Positions 1 to 11,709 are shown, counted from the first letter of the stretch. The stretch: 64,000 bases of DNA from Craterostigma plantagineum (GCA_027422505.1 JAPQWV010000017.1:16121501-16185500); one strand, 5' to 3'. A program made the numbers and translations. Notes: generated by a model not told the origin, from the letters alone.

Positions 1-540
1 AAATAAAAATCTAAATATGGCTAAGATATATTTAGTCGGGGTTTAAGCGTGTCTGGTCCTATATATTCCTACATGTCACTTCTAATTACCAATGTAGTGC
101 GTAGTGATGTTTTCGTGTTTTGAGTCTCAGAAGATAAAATTATGAGGAAGTTATGTATTTTCACGTGTTAAATGTCGTCTAAATTAACGATTAATTTATC
201 CGGGGAAACAGTCTAACATCGATTACATTGGGGATTAAAAGTAACAGCGAAATATGGAGATCAGAAACGCTCATACCTTAAACATTGGTAAGTAATCCCC
301 TTAAATTTAATAGATGTTGTGTCGAACCATGGTTTCAGACTGAAATTTAATTTATGAAATATAATAATAAAAAAATGTATGTAGAAACTTATCAACTCCA
401 TGCTCGAGAAGCCCTACCTACCATGGTTTCTCACACTTGCTTGACATATGTGAGAAAGCTTGTTCCAAGTAAGACAAAGCTAGCCACCTAAATATGTGCC
501 ACAGCCCACCGTAGTTAGTTAAGGTAGTTTATCAATGAAT
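1..540. other. Non-coding upstream region of the LTPG gene
   Basis: AT-rich sequence with no convincing ORF or RNA gene. It lies just upstream of the lipid-transfer protein gene and presumably holds its promoter. The word ACCATGGTTTC occurs near 328 and near 419, but I see no larger repeat. Confidence 0.5.
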
Positions 541-550
541 ACCCTCAAAT

Positions 551-560
551 ATTTATAATA
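551..560 (+). promoter_or_regulatory. Probable TATA box of the LTPG gene
   Basis: ATTTATAATA lies about 65-75 bp before the start codon at 625, a normal distance for a plant TATA box with a short leader. A CA-rich stretch follows and would contain the start of transcription. The assignment rests on position and sequence alone. Confidence 0.4.
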
Positions 561-624
561 CACACACACAACACCAAATAGCACAATTGTATATCATCAT
601 CAGCTCAGGCAATAAAAGGACACC

Positions 625-2086
625 ATGGGGAAAATCAGTCTTCTTTCAGTTCGAGCAATAATATCGCTGATCATATTATTATCATCTCCTCACCATGCGA
701 AAGCTCAATCGAATACGAGGTCAGCATGCACGGGCCCGATGATAAACAGCTTCAGCACTTGCCTGAATTACCTCACTAGCGGATCGAACGAATCCTCACC
801 GTCGAATGAGTGCTGTGATTCGCTGAGGAGTTTGATGAGCAACGGTCAGGATTGCATGTGCCTAATAGTGGCTGGAGGAGCTTTTCAAGTGCCCTTCAAT
901 AAAACCCTTGCCATCTCTCTACGAAAGGCTTGTAATAATAATGGAGGAGTGCCCATTCAGTGCAAAGGTACGTTTTGTTACCACTATTTATTTGTTTATT
1001 TATTTTCAGACTAATAAGCAGTTCCCTGGAAAAAAACAAATAAATTTCGTTTTGTTTACTAGAAAGTAACTGCATCGTTAATAATATTTAATTTAGTTAC
1101 ATTTCTTTTTTATGGGCTGTTGGTGTATATTCCGGAAATAATAATAGTCGAGGGGGGGTGGGTCGACCAAGTGATCCCCCTCCCAGCACCACATGTATAT
1201 TCTACTCTATGATTAGATTCAATTATTTAAATATAGGGTTTGAACAGTAAACATACTCCAACCATCTCCTCTGTAATTTATTCTATACATAATATTTTCT
1301 CAATATTTTCCTTTATATATTAAATTATTTTGTAAGAAAAAACGGCCAAAAAAAGAGTAGAGTAGGACAGTGTCCATCTGTAAATAACGTTGCACTGTTC
1401 ACCGCTCCAAGTTTAGGGTGACATTTGGGGTTACGTTGGAATTCCCAACCTTATTCTTGGCATCCAATGCTGCATTCAGAGGTCCTTTGGAGATTCCCTA
1501 AGGAGACCTGAATTAGCGGGTGTCAATTCTAAGTTTGTAAGTTTCGAAATTGAAACAATTTAACAACTAAATTAAAGATTGCAATTTTATGACAATAAGT
1601 TTCAAAATTGAATTAATTTTTCCAGAAAAAAATTGTCCTCAAAATCCTTTTTGTAAACTTACTATTCTAAACTACGATTTTTTATTTATGCGTCGGTCAA
1701 TTTTTAAACTTATTATTGTAAAATCACAATATTTTTCTTAAGTGGCCTTATATGCCAACCTTACCGAAAAAATAATTAATCCTAAAATTTCATATAGCAA
1801 GAACAATTATGATAGATATTTCAAAATGTTCCTCACAGTTCCATTTCTACCTTTGCCCTTCACGCCGCCATCTTCAATACCGTCGATAACAGGCGGAACA
1901 ATACCTCCTTTCATCGGTGTAACACCGCCTTCACAAGGCATCGGAGACTATGTCCCGACCCTCACACCGCCCGGGATGAGACCCACCTTGACTTCGTCGT
2001 CAGCCCATCGATGGCCTTGTCGTTGCTATGGGACTATCTTGTTTTTCGTCTTAGCATCGATTCTGAGCACTTTCTTGCTCATGTAA
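625..2086 (+). CDS. Non-specific lipid-transfer protein, GPI-anchored type (LTPG/xylogen-like), two exons
   Basis: Exons are 625-967 and 1839-2086, 196 residues in all. The donor (AAAG/GTACG) and the acceptor (TCACAG/TT) join in phase 1 and keep the frame. Seen: a hydrophobic signal peptide (about residues 1-27, ending near AKA); an eight-cysteine motif at C35, C46, C63-C64, C77, C79, C103 and C113 in the C-C-CC-CXC-C-C order of plant LTPs; then in exon 2 a Pro/Thr/Ser-rich tail and a final hydrophobic segment of about 18 residues, as in GPI-anchored LTPGs. Known for the family: they bind lipids outside the plasma membrane and help deposit cutin, wax or suberin. The intron just after the last cysteine is typical. 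No lesion is visible. A copia element begins 91 bp after the stop codon and may limit the 3' UTR. Class is fairly sure; the specific substrate is unknown. Confidence 0.85.
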
Positions 2087-2177
2087 TGTCGATGCATATG
2101 CGTAGATTTTCTTTTCTTGCTCTTTTTTTAGTGATTATAGGAGTGGATTGGATTTAATGTGCAAAATAAACAAGTCC

Positions 2178-2486
2178 TGAAGAAATTCACAGATCGAACA
2201 AAAGGATAGAAGAAAGCAATCGATCGAATTTTCTTATTCACTTCTCTCTGTTTCATACACTTTTCATTTTTGCGCGCTACTCTTACTTCAGATACAGCAA
2301 CTCTATTTATATCGACTATAATGGGCCAGACCTAAGTTTAATAAGTCGGCCCAATGACAAAAAAAGTCCAAGTGCTAAATAGTCGACTGTTAACTAAATA
2401 ACTGAGCTCTTTAAAACAGAACAGCTGAGTTCCCTCCAATTCCAGCAATGCTCTCTTTACCAGCAACAACAATCCATTTCTCAATA
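2178..2486 (-). repeat. 3' LTR of the copia element at 2178-7278
   Basis: 309 bp, a direct repeat of 6970-7278. In element orientation it runs from TATTGAG to TTCTTCA, so the usual 5' TG is TA in both copies. The polypurine tract lies at 2487-2499 on the minus strand. Confidence 0.93.
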
Positions 2487-2493
2487 CTCCCCC

Positions 2494-4114
2494 TCAAGGA
2501 TGGTGTCCATACAAATCTATTACACCATACTTGCTGAGAAGATAATTGAACTGCTCCTTTCCCAATGGTTTTGTCAGCAAATCGCCAGGCTGCTCAGTTG
2601 TGTGAATATAAGCTGTTCTAATCGTTCCATCTTCAATTTTGTCTCTGATGAAGTGACAATCGACTTCGATGTGTTTGCTCCTCTCATGGAATACGGGATT
2701 GGCAGCAAGTTGCATTGCAGACTTGCTATCTGACCACACCTGCACAGGACACAAATTATTAATTTTAAGATCTTTCAGCAGCCCAAGTAACCATACAACT
2801 TCAGATGTTGCAGCTGCATTGATCTGTATTCTGCTTCTGCAGAACTTCTTGCTACAATTGTTTGCTTCTTTGACTACAAAGATAAGATTGAATCTCCCAG
2901 CTTTATCAAATATCCAGTTAAGGATCTTCTGGTATTGGGGCAAGCTGCCCAATATGCATCACAGAATACACTTAGAGATAAATCAATGTTAGTGGACAGC
3001 AATATCCCAAGTCCAGGTCTTCCTTTCAGATATCTCAATACTCTGTGAGCTGTGTCAAGATGAGATTGCCTTGGCTTATGCATATGCTGACTTAGGACCT
3101 GCACTGCATATGTTATATCAGGTCTAGTAATGCACAAATACAATAACTTTCCAACCAATCTCTGAAAACCGAAGACATCATCAAGGATTGGATCATTTTG
3201 TCTGATCTTCTGCCTTACTACTTGGTTATCCTGTTCTATAGGAGTGCTAGCAGGTTTACAGCCTAACATCCCAGTCTCACTCAGAAGTTCGATAGCATAC
3301 TTCCTTTGATTCAAGTATATTCCTTCTTTAGATCTTGCAACCTCGATCCCAAGAACTTCATTTCACCTAAATCCTTCATAAGAAATGTGTGAGAAAGATA
3401 GTCTTTACATGCAGCAATCATTGTCATATCATTTCCTGTAATTAATATATCATCAACATAGACTAATAATATCATAAAGCTGTTGTCTTTCTGCTTTGTA
3501 AACAAAGAGTAATCATGTTTGGATTGAACAAAACCAAATGTACTAATAACCTCAATAAACCTGAGATTCCATTGCCTTGAAGCTTGCTTCAAGCTATATA
3601 GGGCTTTCTCAAGTTTGCAAACCTGATGTTTTTTGCTTTCTGGAATGCTAACTCCCGGAGGAACTGCCATATAGACTTCTTCATCTAAGCTTCCTTGAAG
3701 AAATGCATTAGTTACGTCCATTTGAAATAAAGGCCAATTATTTTTTGCAACAAGAGATAAAACTGTCCTAATTGTAGCATGTTTAACAACCGGTGAAAAA
3801 GTCTCATGGTAATCTATTCCTTCCCTTTGTGTATACCCTTTTGCAACCAATCTAGCCTTATACCTTTCAACATCTCCATTAGACTTATATTTAACTGCAT
3901 ATACCCATTTACAACCTGCCACAGATTTTCCAAGGGGAAGATCAACTAGTTTCCATGTCTTGTTTGACTCTAAAGCTTTGATCTCAGAGTTCATGGCTTC
4001 CAGCCATCTATTGTCTGTTTTTGCTTCTTCATATGACCTAGGAACATAATCTTTCGAGATAGCAGCTAAATATGATCTATATTCTGGACTAATTTCATCA
4101 TACTGCAACTGCAC
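2494..4114 (-). pseudogene. Copia reverse transcriptase and RNase H, frameshifted
   Basis: Three overlapping frames (4114-3311, 3314-2874, 2952-2494) together hold a full copia RT and RNase H. Seen: the RT start with GCKWVYAVKYKSNGD and RLVAKGYTQREGIDYHETFSPV; the catalytic YVDD in LLVYVDDILITGND; the RPDITYAVQVLSQ motif after RT; and RNase H with VWSDSKSAMQLAANP and the closing TEQPGDLLTKPLG. Known: RT and RNase H copy the element RNA into DNA. At least two frame breaks separate the pieces, so no full polyprotein can be made. The end falls just before the polypurine tract, as expected. Confidence 0.9.
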
Positions 4115-5586
4115 TAGTCATGCTTATATCAGATATGTATGGGGAAACAAAATCCTCATGCCAATAGGGTGGTTTGAATACTCTACCTGACCTTCTTACC
4201 TCCACCTCAGGTTGTTGGTCAGACATTCTGGTTGGTATCCTTCTGGTCTCCCCCTCAGATTGTTGATCCGAACCTCCTTCTGGATTATTCAGTTCAAGTT
4301 CTGTGCTTTCTGGTGCAGAATTCACACGTTGTAGCTGTGCTTGTTCTGTATTTCCAGGGCTATCTGGCTGCTGATAGGATGTAATAAGATCATCATCATG
4401 AACAAGAATCCTTCCTTCTTCCAGGTTAGCAGAATTCATAGCATAAGGGAAAAGATTCTCAAAAAATACTACATCTCTAGAAACAATAAAAATTTCAGAT
4501 TCAATCTCCATCAGTCTATACACCTTTTGTGTAAGAGAATAACCCATAAAAACACAAGGCCTAGATTTATGTTGGAACTTGTCTCTTTGAGTAAGTATTT
4601 TTGCAAAGCATAAACATCCAAAGACCTTGAAATGTGAATAAGATGGCTTCTCACCAAAAAGTATCTCGAATGGTGTTTTCCCACCAAGAACCGGGGTAGG
4701 GGTTCTGTTAATTATGTATACAGCAGTCCTCACACATTCCCCCCGCCCCAGAACTTAACTGGAATACTAGCATGGAATTTCAAAGCTCTTGCTACATCGA
4801 GAATATGTCTGTGTTTTCTCTCCACAACACCATTTTGTTGTGGAGTGTAAGCACAAGAGCTTTGATGGACTATACCTTTTGATGCCAAGAATGTATTACA
4901 CTCATGTGAAAAGAACTCATATGCATTATCACTCCTAAGAATCTTTATTCTAGTTCTGAATTGGTTCTCAACATATTCAATGAATTCTTTCAAGAACTTA
5001 ACAGCCTCTGTTTTATTTTTCAACACGAACAACCAAGTTGCCCTAGAACAATCATCAACTATAGTTAAGAAGTACCTCTCATTGTTGTAAGTCACTTCCT
5101 TGTAGGGCCCCCAGATATCAATATGTACAATCTCAAATAAAGAATTATTAGTAATCTGCTTGACAGGAAACTGTGTTCTTGCCTGTTTTGCCAAAGGGCA
5201 TAGAGTGCAATATTGCATAGAATCATTTACAGTAAGATGCAAATCATTCATATATTTGAACTTTCCAAAAGACATGTGTCCAAGTCTATAATGCCACATG
5301 GATACATCATCAATCTTATTTATTCTAAAAGCAGATTGTTTATTTGCAGTATTACAGCAGCTAGTAAAGTTCTTTCTATCCTCTTCTGGCAGAATATTGG
5401 GGCTTGGTTTGAGTATGTAAAGACCATTCTCTTCTTTACAATCCCCTTTATCTTGCTAGTCGAAGTTTGTTGTATAATGCAATGATCATAAGAGAAACTT
5501 AGATGCACATTCTGATCCTTTGCTAACTTTGAAACTGATAATAAATTGTGCTTAAAACCAGGCACATATAGAACATTCTTAAGCAT
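4098..5586 (-). pseudogene. Copia protease tail, GAG-pre-integrase and integrase, frameshifted
   Basis: 5586-5320 carries the protease C-terminal part (VPGFKHNLLSVSKLAKD). 5299-4730 holds the integrase zinc-binding histidines and cysteines (YRLGH and CTLCPLAKQ) and the catalytic core with HIDIWGP, RSDNAYEF and PQQNGVVERKHR, which supplies the DDE residues. A G-run at about 4738-4747 breaks the frame before the C-terminal part (4733-4098; TAVYIINRTPTPVLGGKTPFE). The linker before RT is rich in Ser, Glu and Pro, as usual for copia. Integrase inserts the cDNA into the chromosome; this one is broken. Confidence 0.88.
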
Positions 5587-5838
5587 GAAGTTCCTATCAA
5601 TAATAACAGTTCCAGACAGAGAAACCTTACTGCATGTTCCATTTGGCAGTTTTACACTACTAACACTGTTAATGTTATTATCAAGACTGTCATAGAATTC
5701 ATCACTGCAAATAATATGGTGATTTGCACATGTGTCTATTATCCAGGAATTATTGGAAGCAGAATATATGCTATTATTTGATATGCATATACCTGTTGTG
5801 TTAACATTGGCCGAGCTACCTGCAACCCTTGTATCATC

Positions 5839-6919
5839 CTATATGGCATTCTTCTCAAGCATTTTGAGGATCTGTGTATACTGATCTTGAGTAAAGCCTT
5901 GCTGATTCTGTGAACTTTCTCCCTTCGACTTATCAGCTGCTACATCTGAGGTCATAATATGGTTGATTCTGCCTCTACCTCCTCCAAATCTTCCTTGGCC
6001 TCTTCTGCCTCCAAAGCCTCTTCTTCCTCCTCTCACGAAGTTAGGAGGGTACCCATGAATCTTGAAGCAGCTATCCTTAGAATGACCACTCATATTGCAG
6101 TGATCGCAGAACAGATTAGCTTTCACAGACTAGTTATTTGTGTTCTGATAGTTGTTGTAGGGAAGATTTGTCATTAAGGCTACAGAGGTCTCGTTGTTTG
6201 TAGCTTGCAGATTTATTCCACGCTGAGCCTCTTCATTGATCACCATTGAATACACCTGATTGTGAGTCGGTAGAGGTGACATGAGAAGAATCTGAGATCT
6301 GATGCTCTGATAGCAGTTGTTCAACCCAATAAAAAACTGCATCATCTTCTGCCAATTACAGAAATCCTTATACTCTTTTGATACTTCACTCGCAGGAGCC
6401 GGAATCATTGAATCATACTCATCCCACAGGGGCTTGAGCCTATTGTAATATTCAGAAACTGTGGATGCACCTTGTACACTCGAGTATATGTCTCTAAACA
6501 AACCATACAGTCTCGCACCGTTAATCTTGTCGAACCTCTGCGTCGAACCTCTGCCTCAAATCATTCCAGATCTCATAAGCACTTTGATGGTAGACAATAC
6601 CTGAGATCAATTCTTCAGCTATGGAGCGATGGATCCAAGTCTTGACTAATGCATCACATCGCTTCCACTGAGCTAGCAGCGGAGAATCCTTCCCCGGACA
6701 TTCGCACGAGCCGTCGATGAATCCAACCATGTTTTTCGCCTCAAGCGCAATCATCATTCTCATGCTCCAAATCTTGTAATTCTCTGATCCTTTTTGAATT
6801 CCCGTGGTTAGGTCACGATTTGGGGTATCCGATGGATGTATATACATCGGATCATTGAAGTTCATAGCAGCTGCATTTCTTCTTGGCTGCTCACCATTCG
6901 TATCATCTTCAGTAGCCAT
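5839..6919 (-). pseudogene. Copia gag, broken by a 13-bp tandem duplication and further shifts
   Basis: The first part (6919-6521) begins MATEDDTNGE and contains NYKIWSMRMMIALEAKN and GFIDGS, marks of the Retrotran_gag_3/UBN2 copia gag family. The frame is lost at 6529-6554, where GTCGAACCTCTGC occurs twice in tandem. Gag continues at 6501-6130. The third piece, 6126-5839, has the CCHC zinc knuckle CDHCNMSGHSKDSC and then an Arg/Gly-rich tail. Gag forms the particle and binds element RNA. Confidence 0.88.
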
Positions 6920-6957
6920 TGTCGTCTTTCACATGAATTGGTTTCGTCTACACCGTG

Positions 6958-6969
6958 GCTCTGATACCA
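6958..6969 (-). other. Primer-binding site (tRNA-Met initiator)
   Basis: The minus strand reads TGGTATCAGAGC directly against the 5' LTR. This is the standard copia match to the 3' end of initiator methionine tRNA. Confidence 0.9.
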
Positions 6970-7278
6970 TGAAGAAATTCACAGATCGAACAAAAGGATA
7001 AAAGAAAGCAATCGATCGAATTTTCTTATTCACTTCTCTCTGTTTCATACACTTTTCATTTTCGCGCGCTACTCTTACTTCAGATACAGCAACTCTATTT
7101 ATATCGACTATAATGGGCCAGACCTAATTTTAATAAGTCGGCCCAATAACAAAAACAGTCCAAGTGCTAACTAGTCGACTGTTAACTAAATAACTGAGCT
7201 CTTTAAAATTGAACAGCTGAGTTCCCTCCAATTCCAACAATGCTCTCTTTACCAGCAACAGCAATCCATTTCTCAATA
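6970..7278 (-). repeat. 5' LTR of the copia element at 2178-7278
   Basis: 309 bp, same length as the partner LTR and about 97% identical by eye. It carries the element promoter. Target duplication AGTCC follows at 7279-7283. Confidence 0.93.
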
Positions 7279-7283
7279 AGTCC

Positions 7284-9239
7284 TTTGTTATGATTCAAAA
7301 ATACATTAATCGTCCACAAGATACGACTAGTTCTTTACTCGTTATTGCAGCACTACGATTCGAGTTTCAGGCGTATCATACTCGAAACTTCTTGCTTTGA
7401 AAACGAGGGACTCGGAGTGAGCTATCTTATAAATGATGTTCTTGATTTTTCCTTACTTTTTTCCATTACATTGAAAGATCCTATTTAAATGATTCGAAAC
7501 TTTCTGGGATCAATTCGTGAATAGTCGCAACTTTACTTAATACCAATTTTGACTCGCTTTGAACATTTTGACCATGGTCACTTTGCAATTTGATGCAACT
7601 TTTGGGCCTATTCGATAATAACACCATTTACTATCAGATCAAACCGCCGGAGCGACGTCATCACTAGTGCCACTCATGCATGAGTTCGGGCCCTACAGCC
7701 CACTTTCTTTGGTTTATCACTCGTTTGATAGTCAATAATGAGTAAGCATATATAAAGAGCAAAAAACTTAGGGTGGGACCTTAGATCCCCCATTATATAC
7801 TCAGTGTTACTCAATGGCCATTCGATCCCCCATTATATAATATCAAACACTTTATAATTTATTAGGCTGACTTCAAAAATTAGTTTCTCAATTGCTCTAT
7901 ATCAGTTTTGAGCAGATTAATAATCTATAGGTTGTTCTTAAAACCTAGATTAAAAATCTATCATCATTTTCGATGCAAGCAAATGTTCCTAGATTCATGG
8001 AGATCCTAGCAAGCATCACGATTTCTATATTGGGTTATTTAAACCATTTAGGCCCAATGACCCAATAGTCTAAAAAATCTAATATTTTCCTTTCTGATAT
8101 GATACTTATAGAAGTCTTCTCGACAAAATTACAACCTCAAACAAAAACGTACGTATAAAAGCTTCCATTAAGTTCAATATGTTTACTCATTACCATGGAA
8201 ATAAAGCAAACATTATACGCAACGCAGGTACATCAAAATAGGTAGATTTGATACATACTCATCCATTGTTCTCAGTGTATTCAGCAAAAATGTGGTTTAA
8301 AGAAGATGAAGATAAAGAAATATTAAGGGGTGAATCTATAGAAAAATACACAATTGTATAAAAAATTTACAAATCAGTACTCATATCATAATTTTTTTTG
8401 TAAGTACCCGTTCGACTGTGCGTACCATTTTCCCGGTCTTGACGTACCTTTTTATATGTGTATTGCGTACCACGTCACGCATTTATATGGTACCCATATA
8501 TGGTACATATATACGTTCCGTACGGACCTTGCGGCTGACAATATGAGGGTACCATTTTCTAGCTGTATTACATACCACAATACGTTTCTCTATTGTAGTA
8601 ACCGGGTCCCCGTGAGCTAGTACGATCAATAAATTTGCATTCGTGATCTATGTGACTAAATAAATTTGCACGCATGTTTTATATGACTATATGGAATTTA
8701 TGTGCTAATTATATAATTGATTATATGAAATTTTGTGCATTTAACTATGTGGTTTCATGACATCTAACTTGATAGAATTTTCGAAAATAAGGAACAAGGG
8801 AAATAGAAATAATAAAATTATTGGTAGGAATAGGAATTTGGGCTAATGATTGTAGTTGGGCTATATACGAGTTATGGGCTAGATTTAAATCATATGGCCC
8901 AAACCCTTAAGAGACAAGCTTCCCTAAAACAAGGAGACCCACGTTAGTCTAATGTTCCATCACCATGCCTTTACTAAAACATCTAAGAACTTTTCAGTCA
9001 AAAAAAAACCCATGGTAAGAAGCCATCGAAACTTAGGGAAAGAAGAAAGAGAGGTCGAAACTCAACTTGAGGAAGGTATGAAGCTTTTTACTAATGCTTT
9101 TTTTCGTTTTAGCTTTAAATTTAGGTTATTAATTCGAATTTAGCATGTTTAGGGGGATTAGCACACTAGAGATATGCCTAAACTTGTGTTTCAAACTGAT
9201 TCGATGCTAGAGTTTTGAAGTTCCATACCACCATATTTT
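7284..9239. other. Non-coding, AT-rich region
   Basis: No coding region or RNA gene that I can support. At 7785-7845 the phrase GATCCCCCATTATATA occurs twice. At 8400-8620 the word GTACC recurs unusually often among short open frames, perhaps the remains of a small inverted-repeat element. The 63-codon frame at 8952 has no recognisable features. Confidence 0.5.
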
Positions 9240-10942
9240 AAGAGTTTTGAGGCACGAAAATAATATAGCGTTAAGGTTCGTGTAAATAGTTCACGAGGGT
9301 TTAGGAAATATTTAGAGTTCGTGTGACATTTATACGGTTCTTGGAAGAAACACATTTTTAATCGAAGTCCTCAAGAATTTTATGTGTTAAAATTGTTTAA
9401 GTGTCGCGAAATGTAAGGTTCACGAACTGTGAGTGGTCGCGAACCCCTATTAAGGCGAGATTCACGAACCCTAAGGGTTCAAATGCACACGATTCGCGAA
9501 TTAGGCTTGGGAAATTTCACGGGACGAACGATTCGCGAATCCTAAGCCATATGATGAGCTTTGCGAACCGTGAGAGGTTCACGAACCCCATACATTTCGC
9601 GAACTAAGTTACAAATGATAGGATTCGCAAAGTTAGATGGCTCCATGAGTTTCACGAACTTGGCGAACTAAGAGGGACAGGATAGAACCCGCGAAATAAG
9701 CGAAGTATATACTCCCCGAATTAGGGTCGCGAGCTGCATGCAAGCCGCAAACCGAACTATGGCTTATGTAGTTCGTGAAGTAGGTCAACTCGCGAAGCAA
9801 GGGTTTTCACGGGTGAAGCATATCGCGAACCCAAATGTAGCTCTAAGGAATTCGCAAAGTCGGCTAGTTCGCGAACTAGGAACAATGGACTTCGCAAAGT
9901 GGTGAGGAAATTTCACGAACTAGACGACGTATGATAGGGTTCGCGAAGTACACGTGCGAAATGGAGCTTTGCGAATCCATGACCTTTTTGCGTATTGTGA
10001 TTGGTGAACTTCACGAATTGGGGCCGTATCGCGGGTCATGGCGAATCCAAGCACTTCGCGAAGTTGCTAGCCACAAGTAGGAGTAGTACGCGAAGTTTGG
10101 TAGGTCGCGAATTAAGTGGTGTTCGTAAATCCTATGCAATTAAATTCACGAACTTTAAGAGGTTCACGAACCCCGATGGTTCCAATGCATGGCTTCGCGA
10201 AATAAGGTCACGAAGTGTGTATCATAAGAATTCGCGAATCCCATGTGAATCACGAGTTCAACGGAACCGCGAAGTATATGTTGGAGAATCCATTGGGATT
10301 TCGCGAACTACTAGCCGAGAGAAACAATTCGCGAATTATAGTGAAGTTAGACACTTCGAAAGTTAAGAACGTTTCGCGGACTATGAGTAGAGGTGATTAT
10401 TTAACGATTTTAAAGAGAACAATTCGCGAACCATAAGATAGTAAAGACATTTCAAAAACTAGGGCCTTTCACGAGTCCAAGTAGGTCACGAACTTTGGTT
10501 AAAGCCTAAGGGTTTCGCGAATTGGAGAATAACTCACGAATTGAACCGACTTGGCGAACTATACAAGTCCGCGAAGTCGAGAGGGAAGTATTAACTTGGC
10601 GAATTATGGGAGCATCACTTCGCGAATTGAGGTACTTCACGAATTAGGGTTTAGGGAGTTCGCGAAGTAGGAAAACTTGGCGAACTAACCTCGCGGACTA
10701 TATAAGTTCGCAAGGTAGATTTGGCGAATTAAAAGGATCGCGAACTCGGTGACGATGAGAGACTTTGCGAACTAGAGTAGTTCGCAAAGTGTGGGGATCA
10801 ACTTGACAAATTCACAAGCACGTCATGAATTGGACTTCACGAGCCAAGTGGACTTGGCGAAGTGTGCGAGAACCTGAATTCGCAAAGTGTAAGAGTGATA
10901 GCTAGTTCGCGAACCATGGGGAGTTAGAATTATCGAAGCATA
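9240..10942. repeat. Degenerate array of the palindromic word TTCGCGAA
   Basis: From about 9400 to 10910 the sequence is saturated with TTCGCGAA and one-step variants (TTCACGAA, TTTGCGAA, TTCGCAAA, TTGGCGAA), often followed by CT or CC. I count at least 15 exact 8-mers in about 1.4 kb, where chance predicts far less than one. Spacing is irregular (roughly 20-90 bp) and the sequence between words is not conserved, so this is not a normal tandem satellite. Many variants are what CpG methylation and deamination would make from TTCGCGAA. The array resumes after the hAT element at 11645. It may be part of a larger, unrecognised repeat such as a gypsy LTR. Confidence 0.8.
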
Positions 10943-10950
10943 TTTAAGAT

Positions 10951-11636
10951 TAGACATGCCCAACCGCCGGTTAACCGTAACCGGCGGTTAGTAACCGGCG
11001 GTTGACGGTTAGTCCATGGGACTAACCGTAACCTAACGGGCCGGGGGCGGTTGCCGGTTAGCCGTCCCCGGTTGCCGGTTAACTAACCGGCGGTTAGTCA
11101 ACCACCGGTTAGACGGTTAACCGGCGGTTAAACCGCCGGTTATTTTTTAATTTTTTTATTTTTCTAATTTTTTAATTTTTTATTTTTTATTTTGCATTTT
11201 ACTATAAAGTTAAATGAATTTTCGGTGTATTTTCGTTCCTATTTTACATTTTTGATATAAAATTTTAAATATAATAAATTTTACTAATCATGAAATATAT
11301 TACGAAATTTTAATGCAATATAAAATACATAGTTTCAGAAATTTCTAAATAATTAGTATTAATATTAGTAAAGTTACATAGTATTTCTAATAAATTAATA
11401 TGAATATGAGTAAATTAAAATAGTATAATCTTATTTTTTATTATTTTCTTATTTAAGGTTATAACTGCCGGTTAACCGCCTAACCGGCGGTTGGCGGTTG
11501 GGGAAAACCCCTAACCGCTCCGTAACCGGCCGGTGACGGTTGCCGGTTACGGTTACCGGCCGGTTACGGTTATAACCGTAACCGGCGGTTGGTAGGCGGT
11601 TCAACCGCCGATTACGGTTAAAATTGGGCATGTCGA
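10951..11636. mobile_element. hAT-type non-autonomous (MITE-like) element with CCGGCGGTTA-packed ends
   Basis: Terminal inverted repeats of 13 bp (TAGACATGCCCAA against TCGACATGCCCAA, one mismatch) are flanked by 8-bp target copies TTTAAGAT (10943-10950) and CTTAAGAT (11637-11644, seven of eight matching). TA-type ends and an 8-bp duplication fit the hAT superfamily. About 185 bp at each end are filled with ACCGGCGGTTA and its complement, so the ends can pair into long hairpins. The centre (about 11140-11450) is very AT-rich and has no transposase. It would depend on an autonomous hAT element elsewhere. Confidence 0.75.
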
Positions 11637-11709
11637 CTTAAGATATGTCACGAATCACGAGTTTAAAGGAATTCAGGAGTCAAGTATAGCCCACGAGTCA
11701 TTAGGACTT

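Larger units (their letters stand above)
2178..7278 (-). mobile_element. Ty1-copia LTR retrotransposon, complete but decayed
   Basis: Two 309-bp LTRs bound the element and 5-bp target duplications AGTCC flank it (2173-2177 and 7279-7283). The primer-binding site complementary to initiator tRNA-Met abuts the 5' LTR (6958-6969) and a polypurine tract abuts the 3' LTR (2487-2499). Order on the minus strand is gag, protease, integrase, RT, RNase H, which defines Ty1-copia. I count about 10 substitutions between the LTRs (about 3%). The reading frame is broken in several places, so it cannot be autonomous now. It sits 91 bp downstream of the LTPG stop codon. Confidence 0.95.

Noticed and set aside
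8354..8620. 88-codon ORF in the GTACC-rich tract
   Set aside because: Tyr/His/Phe-rich with no domain; more likely a decayed repeat.
9400..10910. CRISPR-like or ordinary satellite array
   Set aside because: The repeated word is only 8 bp, spacing is irregular, there is no unit length, and the genome is clearly a plant.
9400..10910. TTCGCGAA as a cluster of E2F sites of a host promoter
   Set aside because: The word only partly fits the E2F consensus and no gene starts nearby; kept only as something to test.
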